DNA of 64,000 bases from Trematomus loennbergii (GCA_012861695.1 JAAOOA010000062.1:372001-436000); one strand, 5' to 3'; counted from the first letter of the stretch, positions 23,428 to 38,559 are shown. Notes: a model not told the origin generated them from the sequence alone. A program made the numbers and translations.

Positions 23428-24167
23428 AGGTCCCATGTCATGGCCATTTCTACTGATCATAATTCCATTGTTGAGGTATACTAGAATAGATTTACATTGT
23501 GTAATGTAACATTGGTTTCTCATACAGCATCTCTGTATAGTATGTGTATTCACTCTCTGTCCTACATGGCTTGTTGGAGCTCCTGCCCCCCCCCCCCCCC
23601 TGTGAGCCCACTGTGCTCTGATTGGTCAGCTCGCCCACTCTGTTCTGATGAGTCCACCACCGTTACAGCGGAACATCAGTGATTATGTGTTACAATGGCG
23701 TTAGCAACCAGAAAATGACACAGCAATGACAAACAGATGAGAATGCTGTGTGGGGTCTGGGTGCCGTGTTGGCGGGACGTTGCGCGGCTCGCTGCTGCGA
23801 GGAGCGGACAGTGTGAGCTGGGTTCATTTCCTGCTTGCTGCGTGGGGTCTGCGAGACAGCGAGACATCGCGAATGGACGCGGGAAGGGGGGGTGCTGAGG
23901 GGGCTGCAGCACCCCCAAACGCGGCGCACCTACAGTGTAAGCACGCCACAGTTTCGCCGCTGAGAGAGTGTGTGTGTGTGAGGAGCTCCACGGATTGGTC
24001 ACGTCACTGTACCCTGGAAGAAAAAGAGAAATCTCCAACGAGGCGTTCTGGGCAGCATAGACAGGTATTTTCTGTGTTAGAGTTTTACTCGCTACACTAC
24101 AGGGTGTACTTTGTGACTCTGCAGACAAGGGGACGGGTAATAACCGGAAAAGCATGACATGGGACCT
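23428..24167. mobile_element. TTAA-flanked MITE, AGGTCCCATGTCATG ends
   Basis: Terminal repeats AGGTCCCATGTCATG and CATGACATGGGACCT, flanked by TTAA at 23,424-23,427 and 24,168-24,171. The TSD fits piggyBac or Kolobok. The interior is GC-rich (cgcgaatggacgcgggaagg) with no transposase; open frames within it are not coding. A GATAA microsatellite lies just outside (24,177-24,197). Confidence 0.88.
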
Positions 24168-24446
24168 TTAAGGTAGTAAGATAAGATAAGATAAGATTGT
24201 GCTGGAAATTCTAATTCCCTTACTGATAAATGATTCATGGACACAGTTTGTCTTTTGTTATATTTAATAAAGTAATGAAGAAAGTCAGATACAATTGAAA
24301 TCGATCTCAAATGCAGGAAAATAGCAGCTTCATGCTCAGAGGATAGAGAGCCCCCTGAACACAGTAACAGTCCCACTATATAGAAGAAAGAAAACAGCCA
24401 ACTGGTCCTACCCATACACTCTTTGAGGCATTTCTTGACAATGATA

Positions 24447-24511
24447 ACACAAGATAAGATATACCTTATTGAACCCAAATGGAAATGTTTTTGTTACAGC
24501 AGCATGTTAAA
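24447..24511 (-). mobile_element. LINE 3' tail fragment
   Basis: Minus-strand LINE tail, read here as agataagatataccttattg, followed by a short untranslated part and cut by Helentron copy 2. Probable continuation follows at about 26,959-27,060. Confidence 0.5.
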
Positions 24512-26958
24512 ACTAGAGAATGCAATTCCTGAAGAAATTGCTTGTGGGAATGCTTTATGCTGAAGCTGAATTGCTATGCTGAAATGTAATGTGTAAGAAG
24601 AAAGTGAAGAATTTAGATTGAAATGATACATGAACACTGGGGGCTTGAATGTGTGATGAAAGAAGAAAAGAAAGTAAAAAGGCTTGGAAAAGCAGCAGAA
24701 TATTTGAACTGCAAACTTTTGAACTAACTTGATGGCGAATGATCTGTCGCCATGCCAACGGCATTTGATGACATCCCATAATACGCTTAGATGCGTTGAT
24801 GGCTGCATCGTTACCAAACCTGTGAAGTTTTGGGCCGTTTGGAGCATTTTCACTGAAGTTATGAGAAAACCGTTTTATGGCGAGGGATGCGTTTCCATGG
24901 AAACAGCCTATGTTGAGATCTCAGATTTGGCGTAGAGCTGTTGAGGCATGGACCGGTGATATACAAGCGAAGTTTGGGGGCAATCGGACCGTGTCCATTG
25001 GAGTTAAAGCGACATCGTGTTTCATGGCGAGGGATGCGTTTCCATGGAAACGGCATATGATGACACCCCATAATTGACATAGAGCTGTTGAGGGTCGGAC
25101 CATTAACCATTATCTGAAGTCTGGTGCTGTTTTAGACCAGTTGCATAGGTATCACGACAACATCGTGTTTTAAGGCGAGGGATGCGTTTCCATGGAAACG
25201 GCATGGTGAGATCTCAGATTTGGCGTAGAGCTGTTGAGGCATGGACCGGTGATATACAAGTGAAGATTGGGGACGATTGGACCGTGTCCATTGGAGTTAC
25301 AGCGACATCGTGTTTCATGGCGAGTGGTCTGTCGCCATGGCAACGGCATTTGATGACACCCCATAATACGCTTAGATGCGTTGATGGCTGCATCGTTACC
25401 AAACCTGTGAAGTTTTGGGCCGTTTGGAGCATTTTCACTGAAGTTATGAGAAAACCGTGTTTCATGGCGAGCATTGTGTTGCCATGGCAACGGCATTTGA
25501 AGAAACCCCATAATTGACGTAGAGCTGTTGAGGGCTGGACCGGTGATATACAAGCGAAGTTTGGGGGACGATCGGACCGTGTCCATTGGACTTACAGCGA
25601 CATCGTGCTTCATGGCGAGTGGTCTGTCGCCATGGCAACGGCATTTGATGACACCCCATAATACGGTTAGATGCGTTGATGGCTGCATCGTTACCAAACC
25701 TGTGAAGTTTTGGGCCGTTTGGAGCATTTTCACTGAAGTTATGAGAAAACCGTGTTTCATGGCGAGCATTGTGTTGCCATGGCAACGGCATTTGAAGAAA
25801 CCCCATAATTGACGTAGAGCTGTTGAGGGCTGGACCGGTGATATACAAGCGAAGTTTGGGGGACGATCGGACCGTGTCCATTGGACTTACAGCGACATCG
25901 TGCTTCATGGCGAGTGGTCTGTCGCCATGGCAACGGCATTTGATGACACCCCATAATACGCTTAGATGCGTTGATGGCTGCATCGTTACCAAACCTGTCA
26001 ATGTGACATCATCGTGTTCCATGACACAGGTGTTTATATTTGAGCTAACGACGACAGCTGTGTGTCACCAATAATGTATAAAATAGGTGGAACATGTTGA
26101 AGTCAGTATGAAGTCTCCATCAGACAGAAAAGAATAGGCTCAGACAGTCTGTTAAACTCCAGTGACCACGTCGTTAGCTCAAACACGAACACCTGTGTGT
26201 TATGACATCATCGTGTTCCATGACACAGGTGTTTATATTTGAGCTAACGAGGTGTGCAGAGATCAAAGGTTTCCATTGTTCTGAATGAGAGATAAACCTC
26301 TTACATGTGAACGTTTTGGAAGAACCGTAACAGATATCTGTGAAATTTCAAAACGTGAAGCATGTCAAGGAAGTTGAGTATCTGAAGTGTAATTTTTGTG
26401 TACTTTCGGGTTAATAATGTGGCCTTTTTGGCAGTTTAACTAAAGGTGTGCGGCTGCTGCTGAGGAAATATCAGCCTGAAATTACAATGGGCTTTAATGG
26501 AGGCATGTTGAAGTTTTTGTCACTTCATGCCCTCAAGAGGCATTTTGTTTAATTATTTTTGCTTAATTATTTGTCATTTTTCAAGCTACGAGATGTTTTC
26601 CTACGTTTGTCATGAAAAATTATGTCTCAGGAATGTAGGGTTTGGGAATTATGGCAGTTTTAAAAAAAATATGAAGGCAAATTTCAAACTGTCTCCATCA
26701 CGCACTCTGCCTTAACGAGCTGCGCAATGTTAAAGTTAAAATGTTAAAAATGTGATGAATTATGGGATGTATCTCTGGAATTATGAAAGTTATGAATGAA
26801 AAAGTAATAGCCATCGATTCCCGACCGAGCTGAACGTTTTGATGTTTGAACGGAGTTTCTGCGATGGAATGTGGGAGGAGAAGAGGGCCAAAATAACAGG
26901 CGGAATAATAAAGAATTTTGTGCATAGAAGAACAGATAGTGGGAATGCTGTTAATAGC
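24512..26958 (-). mobile_element. Helentron-like non-autonomous element, copy 2
   Basis: Its 3' end (CTCTAG with the GCAATT...AATTGC hairpin, at 24,513-24,541 on the plus strand) matches copies 1 and 3. Its other end is degraded (gatagtgggaatgctgttaa). The interior is expanded: a unit of 295 bp is repeated (gagtggtctgtcgccatgg recurs at 25,322, 25,617 and 25,912), and further partial units lie at 24,720-25,300. Rearranged pieces of gacatcatcgtgttccatga occur at 26,005-26,250, partly inverted. No coding capacity. Confidence 0.72.
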
Positions 26959-27119
26959 ATCATGTAACAGCGTTACACATAATTTAAAAAATAAAAAGAG
27001 GAGAAAATAAACAAACATTAAATAGAAACATCTCAAAATAGAAGATACAAATCTGTCAAATAAACACTATTATTTGTTAGTTTTTTTACATCTGTGATGG
27101 CAGGAACTACAGACAAGTC

Positions 27120-27195
27120 TCATTGTCTGTCTGTCTGTCTCTCTGTGTCTGTCTCTCTGTGTTTGTCTGTCTCTCTGTGTGTCTGTCTCTCTGTG

Positions 27196-27228
<33 letters not shown>

Positions 27229-27345
27229 GTGTGTCTGTCTCTCTGTGTGTCTGTCTGTCTGTCTGTGTGTCTGTCTGTCTGTGTCTGTCTGTCTGTCTGT
27301 GTGTCTGTCTCTCTGTCTGTCTCTCTTTCTGTCTGTCTGGTGGTC
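27120..27345 (+). repeat. (CTGT)n-rich microsatellite
   Basis: About 225 bp of CTGT/CTCTGTGT tetranucleotide-type repeats. The long frames on both strands are artefacts. Confidence 0.95.
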
Positions 27346-27938
27346 ACCCCATGCATTACAGCCACTCTTCACACATCGTGATCTTTAGTCACATTCTATG
27401 ATTTTGTGATTGTGGATGGTGAAAAAACGTTCTAAAAACTAAAAATAACTATGGAATAATAATAATGAACTTTTCCTGTTAGTGTTAAATGTTAGAATGT
27501 GGACGTCTTTCAAATTTAAAGCAACACTCAGTAGTTTTAAAGCACCAGTCGCAGTGTTGTAGTGACTTATTGGATATTTAATGTTCATCTGCAATATTCT
27601 GTAGTGGTCCCATTCAGATTTGTTCTTAAAGTGAACTGAAGCAGTATATCACACAACATGGTGAAGGGAAAAGTCCAACACTCACTCAGTAAGTCAGGGA
27701 CGATTGAACAATAATACAACCTGTCCAACTCCACCCATTCTCACATATTAAAGCAGCTTGTCGAGCTGAGGGTCCCAAGCTGCATATACTCCCTGTAACT
27801 CTAGAGACACTATCTGCACAGCTGAGAGCAACAATGTTCACCTCTGGGTGGATAGAAAGACTCCACCATGTACAGTTTTAGCATAAGAGCATCCTAACAC
27901 AGAATGCTGACTGTAAAAATATACAGCAGGGTAAAATA

Positions 27939-27939
<1 letters not shown>

Positions 27940-28011
<72 letters not shown>
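27940..28011 (+). repeat. (GT)n microsatellite
   Basis: Uninterrupted GT dinucleotide tract of about 36 repeats. Confidence 0.95.
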
Positions 28012-28012
<1 letters not shown>

Positions 28013-29918
28013 TTGGTTTGTACAAGCAGCATATGACCCATATTTATTAAGTTTAGTGTATTTAAATTCATATTAACTGAAGGAATAATGACTTGAGAAA
28101 GAAGGAAGTCTTGTGACATTATTTTAAGAGCCCAGAAGGTCGGATGACAGAAACACAGGACATTCATCATGGAGACTTTCATATCCAGATGTGCCAATTG
28201 AACCCAAATCATGAACTGAATCGTTCCCTTGCCTTAACTATCTTAAGTAATTATGTTGGAAAACCATCAATTTCACAGCATTAACCCTGTGTTTGAAACC
28301 GCAGCTGTTACTATAAAACTTTGACTGATATTAAACATTCCTGTGGCTCGTATTTGACGATGGGAACATACAACCTGATATGACTCATCTTGTCTGTAGG
28401 CATACTGATCAAAGCTCATATAACTCTTATGTATTGTGACATATAACCCATCTTACAATCATATTTATAAAAACTCACACATCTGCTACATCTTGGTTTA
28501 TCTTCAAGAAAAGATGAGGAAACTAGCAGCTATCCCTGCAGAGTAAATAAGATAACACTACAAAGTCACATAAATTAAAAACATATCCAAGATGAATTGA
28601 TCAGTTAAGCAATAAATGACTAATGTGGATGATTAGACAAATTAAACAAAGCGTTTGGCAAACAGGTGAGGCGTTGAGATCTTTACAGCAGCTTTACTGT
28701 ACTCATTTTTGGGGCTGCATTCAGTTGTTAACACAATAGTGATGTACCATAAATATTCTGAGTGGTTATCGGCTGCTCTGCTGCGTTCAGACTTAGCTGC
28801 TGAGCAGTTTGTGTACAGTGGGTATATCAGAGCACTAAAAACAGCTGTTGGAGGATGATGGTGATGGTGAGAGAAACATTGAGTGGTGTAAGGACCTGAA
28901 GCAGGAGCAACCCGAACAGATCCGGAGTATTCTTTACCTCCTAATTAAGCCGCATTAGGAAGATTCTTTTTGAGATTCCCTGCGTCCAGTTGACTAAACA
29001 CTAATCCAGTTATATTTGTTTGTGCTTTTGGCACAGTCCTCTAATTTATAAACACAATTGTCTTGAAGAATATTTAGAGGACACAAATGATCATTAGTCG
29101 CTCTCTTCAGAAGGTTTTAACACCACAGTAGCCCTTTAACCTTTTAGTGGTAACTATGAAATACCTTTTTTGATGTTAATATTACATAGTGCAGCGCAAA
29201 CTGTAAAGGTATGAATTGTGTTATAGATCATATCAATCTGCTCAAATAGCAAATAAACATTGATTTGTTTGGAATGTACACTACAAAAGATGGGGTCAAA
29301 TAAAATGTAAACCAGAGCACACCTCTACGTACAATTAGCAACACTTAGTTGGTCAAATTTAGAGATTATTGTGATAATGTTTTGGAAATCTGGATCTATG
29401 TCATCTCAGCAATTACACAACCCTGTCTGGTTGCCAAGCAAACGGCAAGGATTATTTTTTATATTTCAGATGCAGAGGGAGCATCAGTAGCAACCAGAGA
29501 CTGCTGTCAGGGAAACAATGAGACGTCCTGAAGAAGGTAACACGCAGAATACTTCATAAAGTCTGATCACAGGATGAGCATTATTCACACTGATGACCTG
29601 TAGACACATTCCTGTGAGATGTTGTTAATGTATCCTGAGAATCTGTTATTGTAAACATTAATGTTATCTTGACATACACACCCCAAAATATCTTAGCTCA
29701 AGTTTCTTTGGCCACGTGATCCCAATGAAGCTCAATCCATAACGACAGAGCCCACATCAGTACATCCCCTTTTTTTACATGTAAATTGTGTACAATAAAC
29801 CGTTATGTTTGTTACACAATTTACTATGTCCAGTTCTGTTCCATTTTTTTAAGGTGTTTTAGGGAAGATGTTTGAAAAAAGGTCTGTTTTTCTGATCAAA
29901 AACTGAAGATGTTTAATT
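28012..29918. other. Intron sequence, nothing recognised
   Basis: AT-rich, unique-looking DNA. No open frame, terminal repeat or tandem repeat that I can support. Confidence 0.55.
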
Positions 29919-30026
29919 AAAATACGTCATTAAATAACCCACTGGTGTCTAAATGAGACTAAACGTCATCACGCCCAACATTAGCCACCTTTAGCTTAGC
30001 GGTGGTGATGTGCAGCCATGTGACCA
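29919..30026 (+). repeat. Second copy of the nest 1 host repeat
   Basis: Shares cccactggtgtct and acattagccacctttagc with 532-558 plus 5,944-6,045, but lacks the TTAA element. It is cut at its right end by the terminal-inverted-repeat element that starts nest 2. Confidence 0.5.
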
Positions 30027-30465
30027 GTGGCCTGTACTACGAAGCCAGTTCAACAGACCCTGGATATGTTTGAGTTACCCAGCTTACCTAACCCTAACAA
30101 ACGCGCTCTCGCTAAGTGGTCCTACGACACTGGTTATCAACTCGATAAATCAACCAGGGTTTCTCTGTCCGGCTGAGAGCGCGTTCACGTGAAAGGGGCG
30201 GGGTTAGCAACATTTGACCAATCACAAACATGGACAAGCGTACTGACAGCGCAGCGTCATACTTCATGAATGAAAAGTAAACTATCATGTTAGTCAAATA
30301 TGAAGAAGTTCAACTTTAAACATCCATGACTTAAACACATAATCTAGGATAAAAGCCACATAGCTGTACCTGCTTGGTGAATACAGAACAGCTGGTAAAA
30401 ATAAATAAATACAGAGTGTCTGAATGCGTACATTAAGAGTTTTATGATATCACTGCCCCGTCTAA

Positions 30466-31069
30466 AGGCCCTGACACACCAAGCAGTCACCAGAGAACTC
30501 GTCGACGCCGACTGTTGCGTCGCCGTGTTCTCCTGCGTCTTGGCCATGTGTCGCACTGGAACACACCGCAAAGACTTCAGCCGAGCACGTACGAACTGCG
30601 CATGCGTGAGTGGCAATAACTCTCCTTACCAGCAGGCGGCGGTAGTGTGTATTCGTCATTCAAAAGAGGCAACAACCGGAAGACAGAGAAGAAGAACAGA
30701 CTGCGTGATCTAAACAAACAACAAATAGCGTGTGCGTTCCATTTTCACTCTCGTCCATCGAAAACATGTTTGGTGCGGTACTGGGGCTATCAGCCATTGG
30801 AGTGTTGCTTGTGGAAGACATTCTCAAGCAACCGTTTCGCTTCTCATGCACTGATTCGCTAGCTGAAGAGCTGATCAGAGTGATTTCTTTGTCCGACTGC
30901 CTGTGGCCGACGCACGGCCGATTCAACATGTTGAATCGGCCGTGAAAGGCCAAATAAGGCGTGTCACAACCGACGGTGCGGGACACACCAAATTTAGTTT
31001 GGGCGACAGGGCACGCTTCGTCGTCCGACTAACGAAAACGGCCGATTTCGGCCTGGTGTGTCAGGGCCT
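30466..31069. mobile_element. PIF/Harbinger-like MITE, AGGCCCTGACACACC ends
   Basis: Terminal repeats AGGCCCTGACACACC and GGTGTGTCAGGGCCT, flanked by TAA at 30,463-30,465 and 31,070-31,072. The matching site in the other host copy (near 12,167-12,171, inverted) reads ccgtctaagacac, so the empty site confirms the 3-bp duplication. A small plus-strand frame (30,730-30,945) is open but matches nothing I know. Confidence 0.88.
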
Positions 31070-31286
31070 TAAGACACGAGTGGATCTGACTTTAATTACA
31101 CGAATGTTTCGTCAACTTAATGTGTTTCTTAAAATAATACTTAGGCATACAGTATGTGACACTGTAAGTGTTGCACGGCCAGATACGGCTCGCAAAGTTG
31201 ACACAGATAAGGAAATATATGATATATTATGATGTGATATGATGTGATATGAATGATAAGTGTGACATGTCGGCGTCTTCCCTGCA

Positions 31287-31308
31287 TATGGCAGTTTAAA
31301 CTGCCATA
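31287..31308. repeat. Perfect 22-bp palindrome
   Basis: TATGGCAGTTTAAACTGCCA plus TA reads the same on both strands. It is in the terminal-inverted-repeat element, and copy 1 near 11,770 is not palindromic there. Confidence 0.85.
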
Positions 31309-33206
31309 CATTTGCTTTATCCTGTAATATGACTTGATAGCTTTAAACTCTGCACACTGAGGTCAGCAGGCGGTGCTTTCACTGAGTTGATCTCTTATCT
31401 GGAACCAAACCTGCTCCGCATAAGTTACCATGGAGATCTACCCCGGTAAGAAGTGAACCAGCGTCGTAGGACCGGAAACTCAGAGTTAACCCTGAAGTTA
31501 CCTCGCTAACCGCAAATCCTGCTTCGTAGTACAGCAACCCGGTATCACGGCAAGACGTGAACATGTGACGATTTACCATGCTGGGAGATGTGAAGATGTC
31601 ACGATTTCGTCCCTTCAAACGTGACAGTTACACAGTATTGTTAACATGGCCCAGCCAGTGGAGAAATACCCGGAAATGCCAAGCAAATCCTCTACCCCGA
31701 CGGTCGGTTGTTATTGTCAATATTAATATAATAATGATTTATTTTGTAATAGTCACACTCGATTTCGCCGATTTTCTTGTTGCTCCAGCTGGTCGACACC
31801 TCTTTTAGCAGAAACAAAGGCTACATTAATGTATTAAATCGATGTTAATCCATGTGTGTGGATGTGGAATTAACGGACGTGACGTTGTGCGATTGCGTTG
31901 CCAGGCAACAGCTTGCGTTCATGTTAATTTACAAACTCTTCAACTAGAACCGTAGTTATATTTAAAAACATTTTAGAAGGCCTCACGAAATACTTTAATG
32001 TACATTTAAATTTAAATGTGAAGGAATGTGTGTGTATAACAAAATACATCCGTCATAAACAATACCGGAAACAGAGTAGGCAAGATCCTCAGCTCGGTGA
32101 TTGGATGGTTTAGCCGCAATGCACGTTGGGATATGGTGTTTATGCGATGTGAAATCCGAAAACTTTATTTTAAAATAAAATAATACTTTATTCCGAGTGT
32201 GCTTGCTTTTCTCTTTGAAAGTCATCACATAACGGCATTGTAATACACGGTTCGGCTGCATTAAATATTACATATCTGCCGTAGTTCTCTATTTATAGAG
32301 CCCTGATGAGAAGACTTCTATACAAACAGGAAGAACTGCCGCCAAAACTGAAAACGTGACGTGGATCATAAATATATCTACGGACTACGGACTGAGCTAA
32401 TTACAGAGACGAGGGCTGTTGCTGCACTTGCCGTGTGTTAGAAAGGGAAGGGAAGAGAAGGTGGACTATCGCATGCAAATGTTTCTGTACATAATTGTTT
32501 TTGAATTCATGTGTTTCATACACGCCTACTGATACTTTGATGTGAGCGTAAAACTTTAAAGGTCTCCTGATTTACTTTGTGAATGAATCCTTCTTTTTTA
32601 TTCATTACCGAATCTGCACTGCGCATTGAGCGGCTGGTATTGCATTTGGGGGGGGGTGTGTCTGCATAAATTAATAAGAAAATGCTTAAATTAACAAGAC
32701 GAGAGAGTTTCGGCTGGAGAGTGCGTGCGGACCTGTCGGTTAGATAACAGGCGTGTGCAAGTCCTGCATCTGTGTGATACAAATGTGTGTAAAATGATAC
32801 CGGGCGCTGTAATCACTCATCTGGTTACGTTATTGACCACCCCCCCCCCAACCCAAAAAAATGGGCTTCCCCTAAATTGTTCCCCACGCCACGCTACTGC
32901 TAATAATAAAAATAATCAAATTCAATAACGTGCTTTAACCAGTAGGTGTCCCTTTCTATCAGCTGTGCACCGTTATGGTGTAAATACAGCCTATCTACCA
33001 ATTGGATTAAATATAAAAGTCAGCCGAATTAGTGTTGATACTGCAAGGAGACGTATTGTGTGAAAAAAATGTAAGATGTTGTTTAATTGCTGATATATTT
33101 ATGATCCACGTCACGTTTTCAGTTTTGGCGGCAGTTCTTCCTGTTTGTATAGAAGTCTTCTCATCAGGGCTCTATAAATAGAGAACTACGGCAGATATGT
33201 AATATT

Positions 33207-34234
<1,028 letters not shown>

Positions 34235-34772
34235 GTAATATTTAATGCAGCCGAACCGTGTATTACAATGTCGTTATGTGATGACTTTCAAAGAGAAAAG
34301 CAAGCACACTCGGAATAAAGTATTATTATTTTTTTTTAAATGTTTTCGGATTTCACATCGCATAAACACCATATCCCAACGTGCATTGCGGCTAAACCAT
34401 CCAATCACCGAGCTGAGGATCTTGCCTACGTCTGTTTCCGGTATTGTTTATGACGGATGTATTTTGTTATACACACACATTCCTTCACATTTAAATTAAA
34501 ATGTACATTAAAGTATTTCGTGAGGCCTTCTAACATGTTTTTAAATATAACTACGGTTCTAGTTGAAGAGTTTGTAAATTAACATGAACGCAAGCTGTTG
34601 CCTGGCAACGCAATCGCACAATGTCACGTCCGTTAATTTTACAACGACACACATGGATTAACATCGATTTAATACATTAATGTAGCCTTTGTTTCTGCTA
34701 AAAGAGGTGTCGACCAGCTGGGGCAACAAGAAAATCGGCGAAATCGAGTGTGACTATTACAAAATAAATCAT

Positions 34773-35781
34773 TTAGTGGGAATGCTGATACAGCATTCCA
34801 ACTATATGTTATTCTACGGACAACATTTTTATTATTCCGCCTGAATTTTGCACCTCTTCTCCTCCTGCATTCAACATCGCAGAAACTCCGTTCGAACATC
34901 AAAACGTTCAGCTCGGTCGGGAATCGATGGCTATCATTTGGATTATTCATAACTTTCATAATTCCAGAGATACATCCCATAATTCATCACATTTTTAACC
35001 ATTGAAGTCAATGGAGAAAATCTTCAGACTTGAACAATCTTCATGCGACTTCAACTGCTAACTGTTCATTCATACTTTCACTCAGAAACCTCATTCCAAC
35101 TTTAAAATGTTACACATCTTTCTGACATTATTCGTGTAACACAACTTTTAAATCTGATTCTTACTTTTAGAGATATTAAACATTGTTCAGACCTTGGTAA
35201 AGAGGCTTTCTTCAGATTTTAACATTAACTAGAGTGCTAGAGGGTAGGAAATCTTGAAATTTGCCTTCATATATTTTTTAAAACTGCCATAATTCCCAAA
35301 CCCTACATTCCTGAGACATAATTTTTCATGACAAACGTAGGAAAACATCTCGTAGCTTGAAAAATGACAAATAATTAAGCAAAACAATTAAACAAAATGC
35401 CTCTTGAGGGCATGAAGTGACAAAAACTTTCAACATGTCTCCATTAAAACCCATTGTAATTTCAGGCTGATATTTCCTCACAGCAGCAGCCGCACACCTT
35501 TAGTTAAACTGCCAAAAAGGCCACATTATTAACCCGAAAGTACACAAAAATTACACTTCAGATACTCAACTTCCTTGACATGCTTCACGTTTTGAAATTT
35601 CACAGATATCTGTTATGGTTCTTCCACAAAACGTTCACATGTAAGAGGTTCATCTCTCATTCAGAACAATGCAAACCTTTGATCTCGACAGAGCTCATTA
35701 GCTCAACTATAAACACCTGTGTAATGGAACAGGATGATGTCATCACTCCAACTGACAGCAGTCAGTTCTAACTGTTCATTT

Positions 35782-35817
<36 letters not shown>

Positions 35818-35901
35818 ATCTCTCTCTCTCACAAACACACACTCTCTCTCTCTCTCACACACAGTCTCTCTCTCTCTCTCTCACACACACTCTCTCACAC
35901 A

Positions 35902-35953
<52 letters not shown>

Positions 35954-35970
35954 ACACACAGACACACACA

Positions 35971-36004
<34 letters not shown>

Positions 36005-36792
36005 ATGTTCCAAACGGCCCAAAACTTCACAGGTTTGGTAACGATGCAGCCATCAACGCATCTAAGCGTAGTATGGGGTGTCATCAAATGCCGTTGCCAT
36101 GGCGACAGACCACTCGCCATGAAACACGATGTCGCTGTAAGTCCAATGGACACGGTCCAATCGTCCCCCAATCTTCACTTGTATATCACCGGTCCATGCC
36201 TCAACAGCTCTACGCCAAATCTGAAATCTCACCATATGCCGTTTCCATGGGAACGCATCCCTCGCCATAAAACACGATGTCCCTTTAACTCCTATAAAAA
36301 TGTTCAAAAAGTGCTCAAAATTCACATGTGTGCTAACAGTCCAGCCGTGAAGACATCTGCGAGACAGTTTTGAGATTTCTTCAAATGCCGTTGCCATGGC
36401 AACACAATGCTCGCCATGAAACACGGTTTTCTCATAACTTCAGTGAAAATGCTTCAAACGGCCCAAAACTTCACAGGTTTGGTAATGATGCAGCCATCAA
36501 CGCATCTAAGCGTATTATGGGGTGTCATCAAATGCGGTTGCCATGGCGACAGATCATTCACCATCAAGTTAGTTCAAAAGTTTGCAGTTCAAATATTCTG
36601 CTGCTTTTCCAAGCCTTTTTACTTTCTTTTCTTCACTCATCACACATTCAAGCCCCCAGTGTTCATGTATCATTTAAATCTAAATTCTACACTTTCTTCT
36701 TACACATTACATTTCAGCATAGCAGTTTAGCGTCAGCTTTTCAGCATAAAGCATTCCCACTAGCAATTTCTTCAGGAATTGCATTCTCTAGT
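34773..36792 (+). mobile_element. Helentron-like non-autonomous element, copy 3 (with empty site)
   Basis: Runs from TTAGTGGGAATGCTG with a 5' hairpin to a 3' hairpin and CTCTAGT. It sits in the right arm of the giant fold-back element. The left arm at about 31,715-31,730 preserves the empty target (aaataaatcat joined to tattatattaat in this orientation). Comparison shows clean insertion between two T residues with no target duplication, as expected for Helentrons. It contains a long CT/CA tract (35,787-36,003) and repeat blocks shared with copies 1 and 2. Confidence 0.85.
35787..36003 (+). repeat. Compound (CA)n/(CT)n microsatellite
   Basis: Mixed CA and CT tracts inside Helentron copy 3. 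Copy 1 has a shorter GA tract at the equivalent place. Confidence 0.93.
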
Positions 36793-36996
36793 TATTATAT
36801 TAATATTGACAATAACAACCGACCGTCGGGGTAGAGGATTTGCTTGGCATTTCCGGGTATTTCTCCACTGGCTGGGCCATGTTAACAATACCGTGTAACT
36901 GTCACGTTTGAAGGGACGAAATCGTGACATCTTCACGTCTCCCAGCATGGTAAATCGTCACATGTTCACGTCTTGCCGTGATACCGGGTTGGCCAC

Positions 36997-38555
36997 AGGA
37001 TGTAGTTTGTTTATTGACTAACGCTAGCTTTTTTAAAGCTAAATTAAAAAGCTAAATACTTTTTTTTTGATTTGGTACAAAGTGGTGTTTATAATGCGGA
37101 GATAATCCTGCTGAACAAAACGTGTAGGTATCAAAAATGTGTTTGCCAACAATCTTATTATTTTCAATATTCCAAAATCCAATGGAAAGATCCCATTGCT
37201 TCTGGTGGAGGGAGCCCTTGTGATGCTAACTTCTGGGTTGGCCCTAAATATACGTTATCACTGCACCACTCTATTGCCAAGGGTCAGGAAAGATCATGTC
37301 CTGGGTTAAAATGTGTACATTCATACTGGTTAATGTGGGGGAAACTTCTGTGTAGCAATGCAGGAGGAGTCACCGACTCAAAGGAGACACGGGGAGAGCT
37401 GGAGCTTTGATGGCAAACACTGATGGGTTTATTTGGAGCTTCGGCCGGAGAATTCACAAGACATGTCACGGGTCATGGTTTGACCACACGGTAGAGATGC
37501 CACAATCAATTCTGAAGAACCCTCCTGTAGCTCAAGGTTTTAACTAGTTCAGAGAGAATAATCAACATTGTGCAGAACAAGATAGAAGCATAACACCTCT
37601 ATCAGCTAACGCCAACATGCAGGAACAGGGAGACAAAACACTGAGAGCACAGCAGCCAAGGTTACAGGTGCGTGTGCTCGGTCAGGACAGTATGAACTGA
37701 TAAACTGGGTCAAAGTTATGGGCCTTGGAAAATATTTCCCCAACAGTTAAGGCATCTAAATTACTAGGTTATAGAATGCAAAGTGACATTGTGTTTTTAT
37801 TGTTTACATTACATTACATTGAGCTGACACTTTAATCCACAGTGATTTACAATACGTTTAATCACCCATGAAGACATAGTACCAACACTAGCCTAAATCA
37901 CAACCCTTCTTAACTGAAACGAGTCCCACGTCTTCAGTTTAAAGAATGCTTTCACTGGAAATGTCTAGCTGAACCCACATTATCTTAATACTCTATGTAT
38001 AAAACAAAAACTGAGCATTTTCTGATTATCATTATGTTTTGCTTATCTAAACTCTACTATGTGGTCATGTGATTAATAGTTGGCCTGTATCCTGAATTAA
38101 TGGAAGTCGGGTTTTCCTTTAAAAACAGAATATTTTGTATCCTGAATATCTTCTTTTCTTCTTTTCTAGGCTCACGTTTCTCTGTTGTCTAACATAAGTA
38201 AAACAAACATCTTGTGGATTTTTGTTTTCTCTTGTATTTATTTACATTGCATTTATCCAAAAGTAACGGAAAGTAATCAGGTTACATTACCTTTATATTG
38301 TGATACTCAGATTAGGTTACTAATAACATTGTTTTTAGAGGTTATAAGTAATTGTTACGGAATACATTTATAATTACCCTGCGAACCCTGCATGAAGCCG
38401 CGGAATGATTAAAGTGATGCGTGCACACCAACAGATGGGGAGCTCTATGTGTGTGGAATGATGAACAAACATCAGAAATAAACACTCTCCTGAGCTTTAA
38501 CACGTTTTTACTATAAACGTGAATTTATAGAATTGGTTACTGTGCACTCCAACAT
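36997..38555. other. Intron sequence, nothing firmly recognised
   Basis: A degraded dispersed-repeat fragment may lie at 37,797-37,856 (acattacattacattgagctgac). No coding or structural signal is otherwise seen. Confidence 0.5.
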
Positions 38556-38559
38556 GGAA

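Noticed and set aside
23750..24157. 135-codon plus-strand frame and overlapping minus-strand frames
   Set aside because: They lie in the GC-rich interior of a TTAA MITE, overlap each other on both strands and have no recognisable domain.
24494..26074. Several frames of 80-200 codons within Helentron copy 2
   Set aside because: They arise from repeated 295-bp units lacking stops on either strand. The sequences occur on both strands and resemble no protein.
27070..27401. Frames rich in Asp-Arg-Gln-Thr or Leu-Ser-Val-Cys
   Set aside because: They are translations of the CTGT-type microsatellite.
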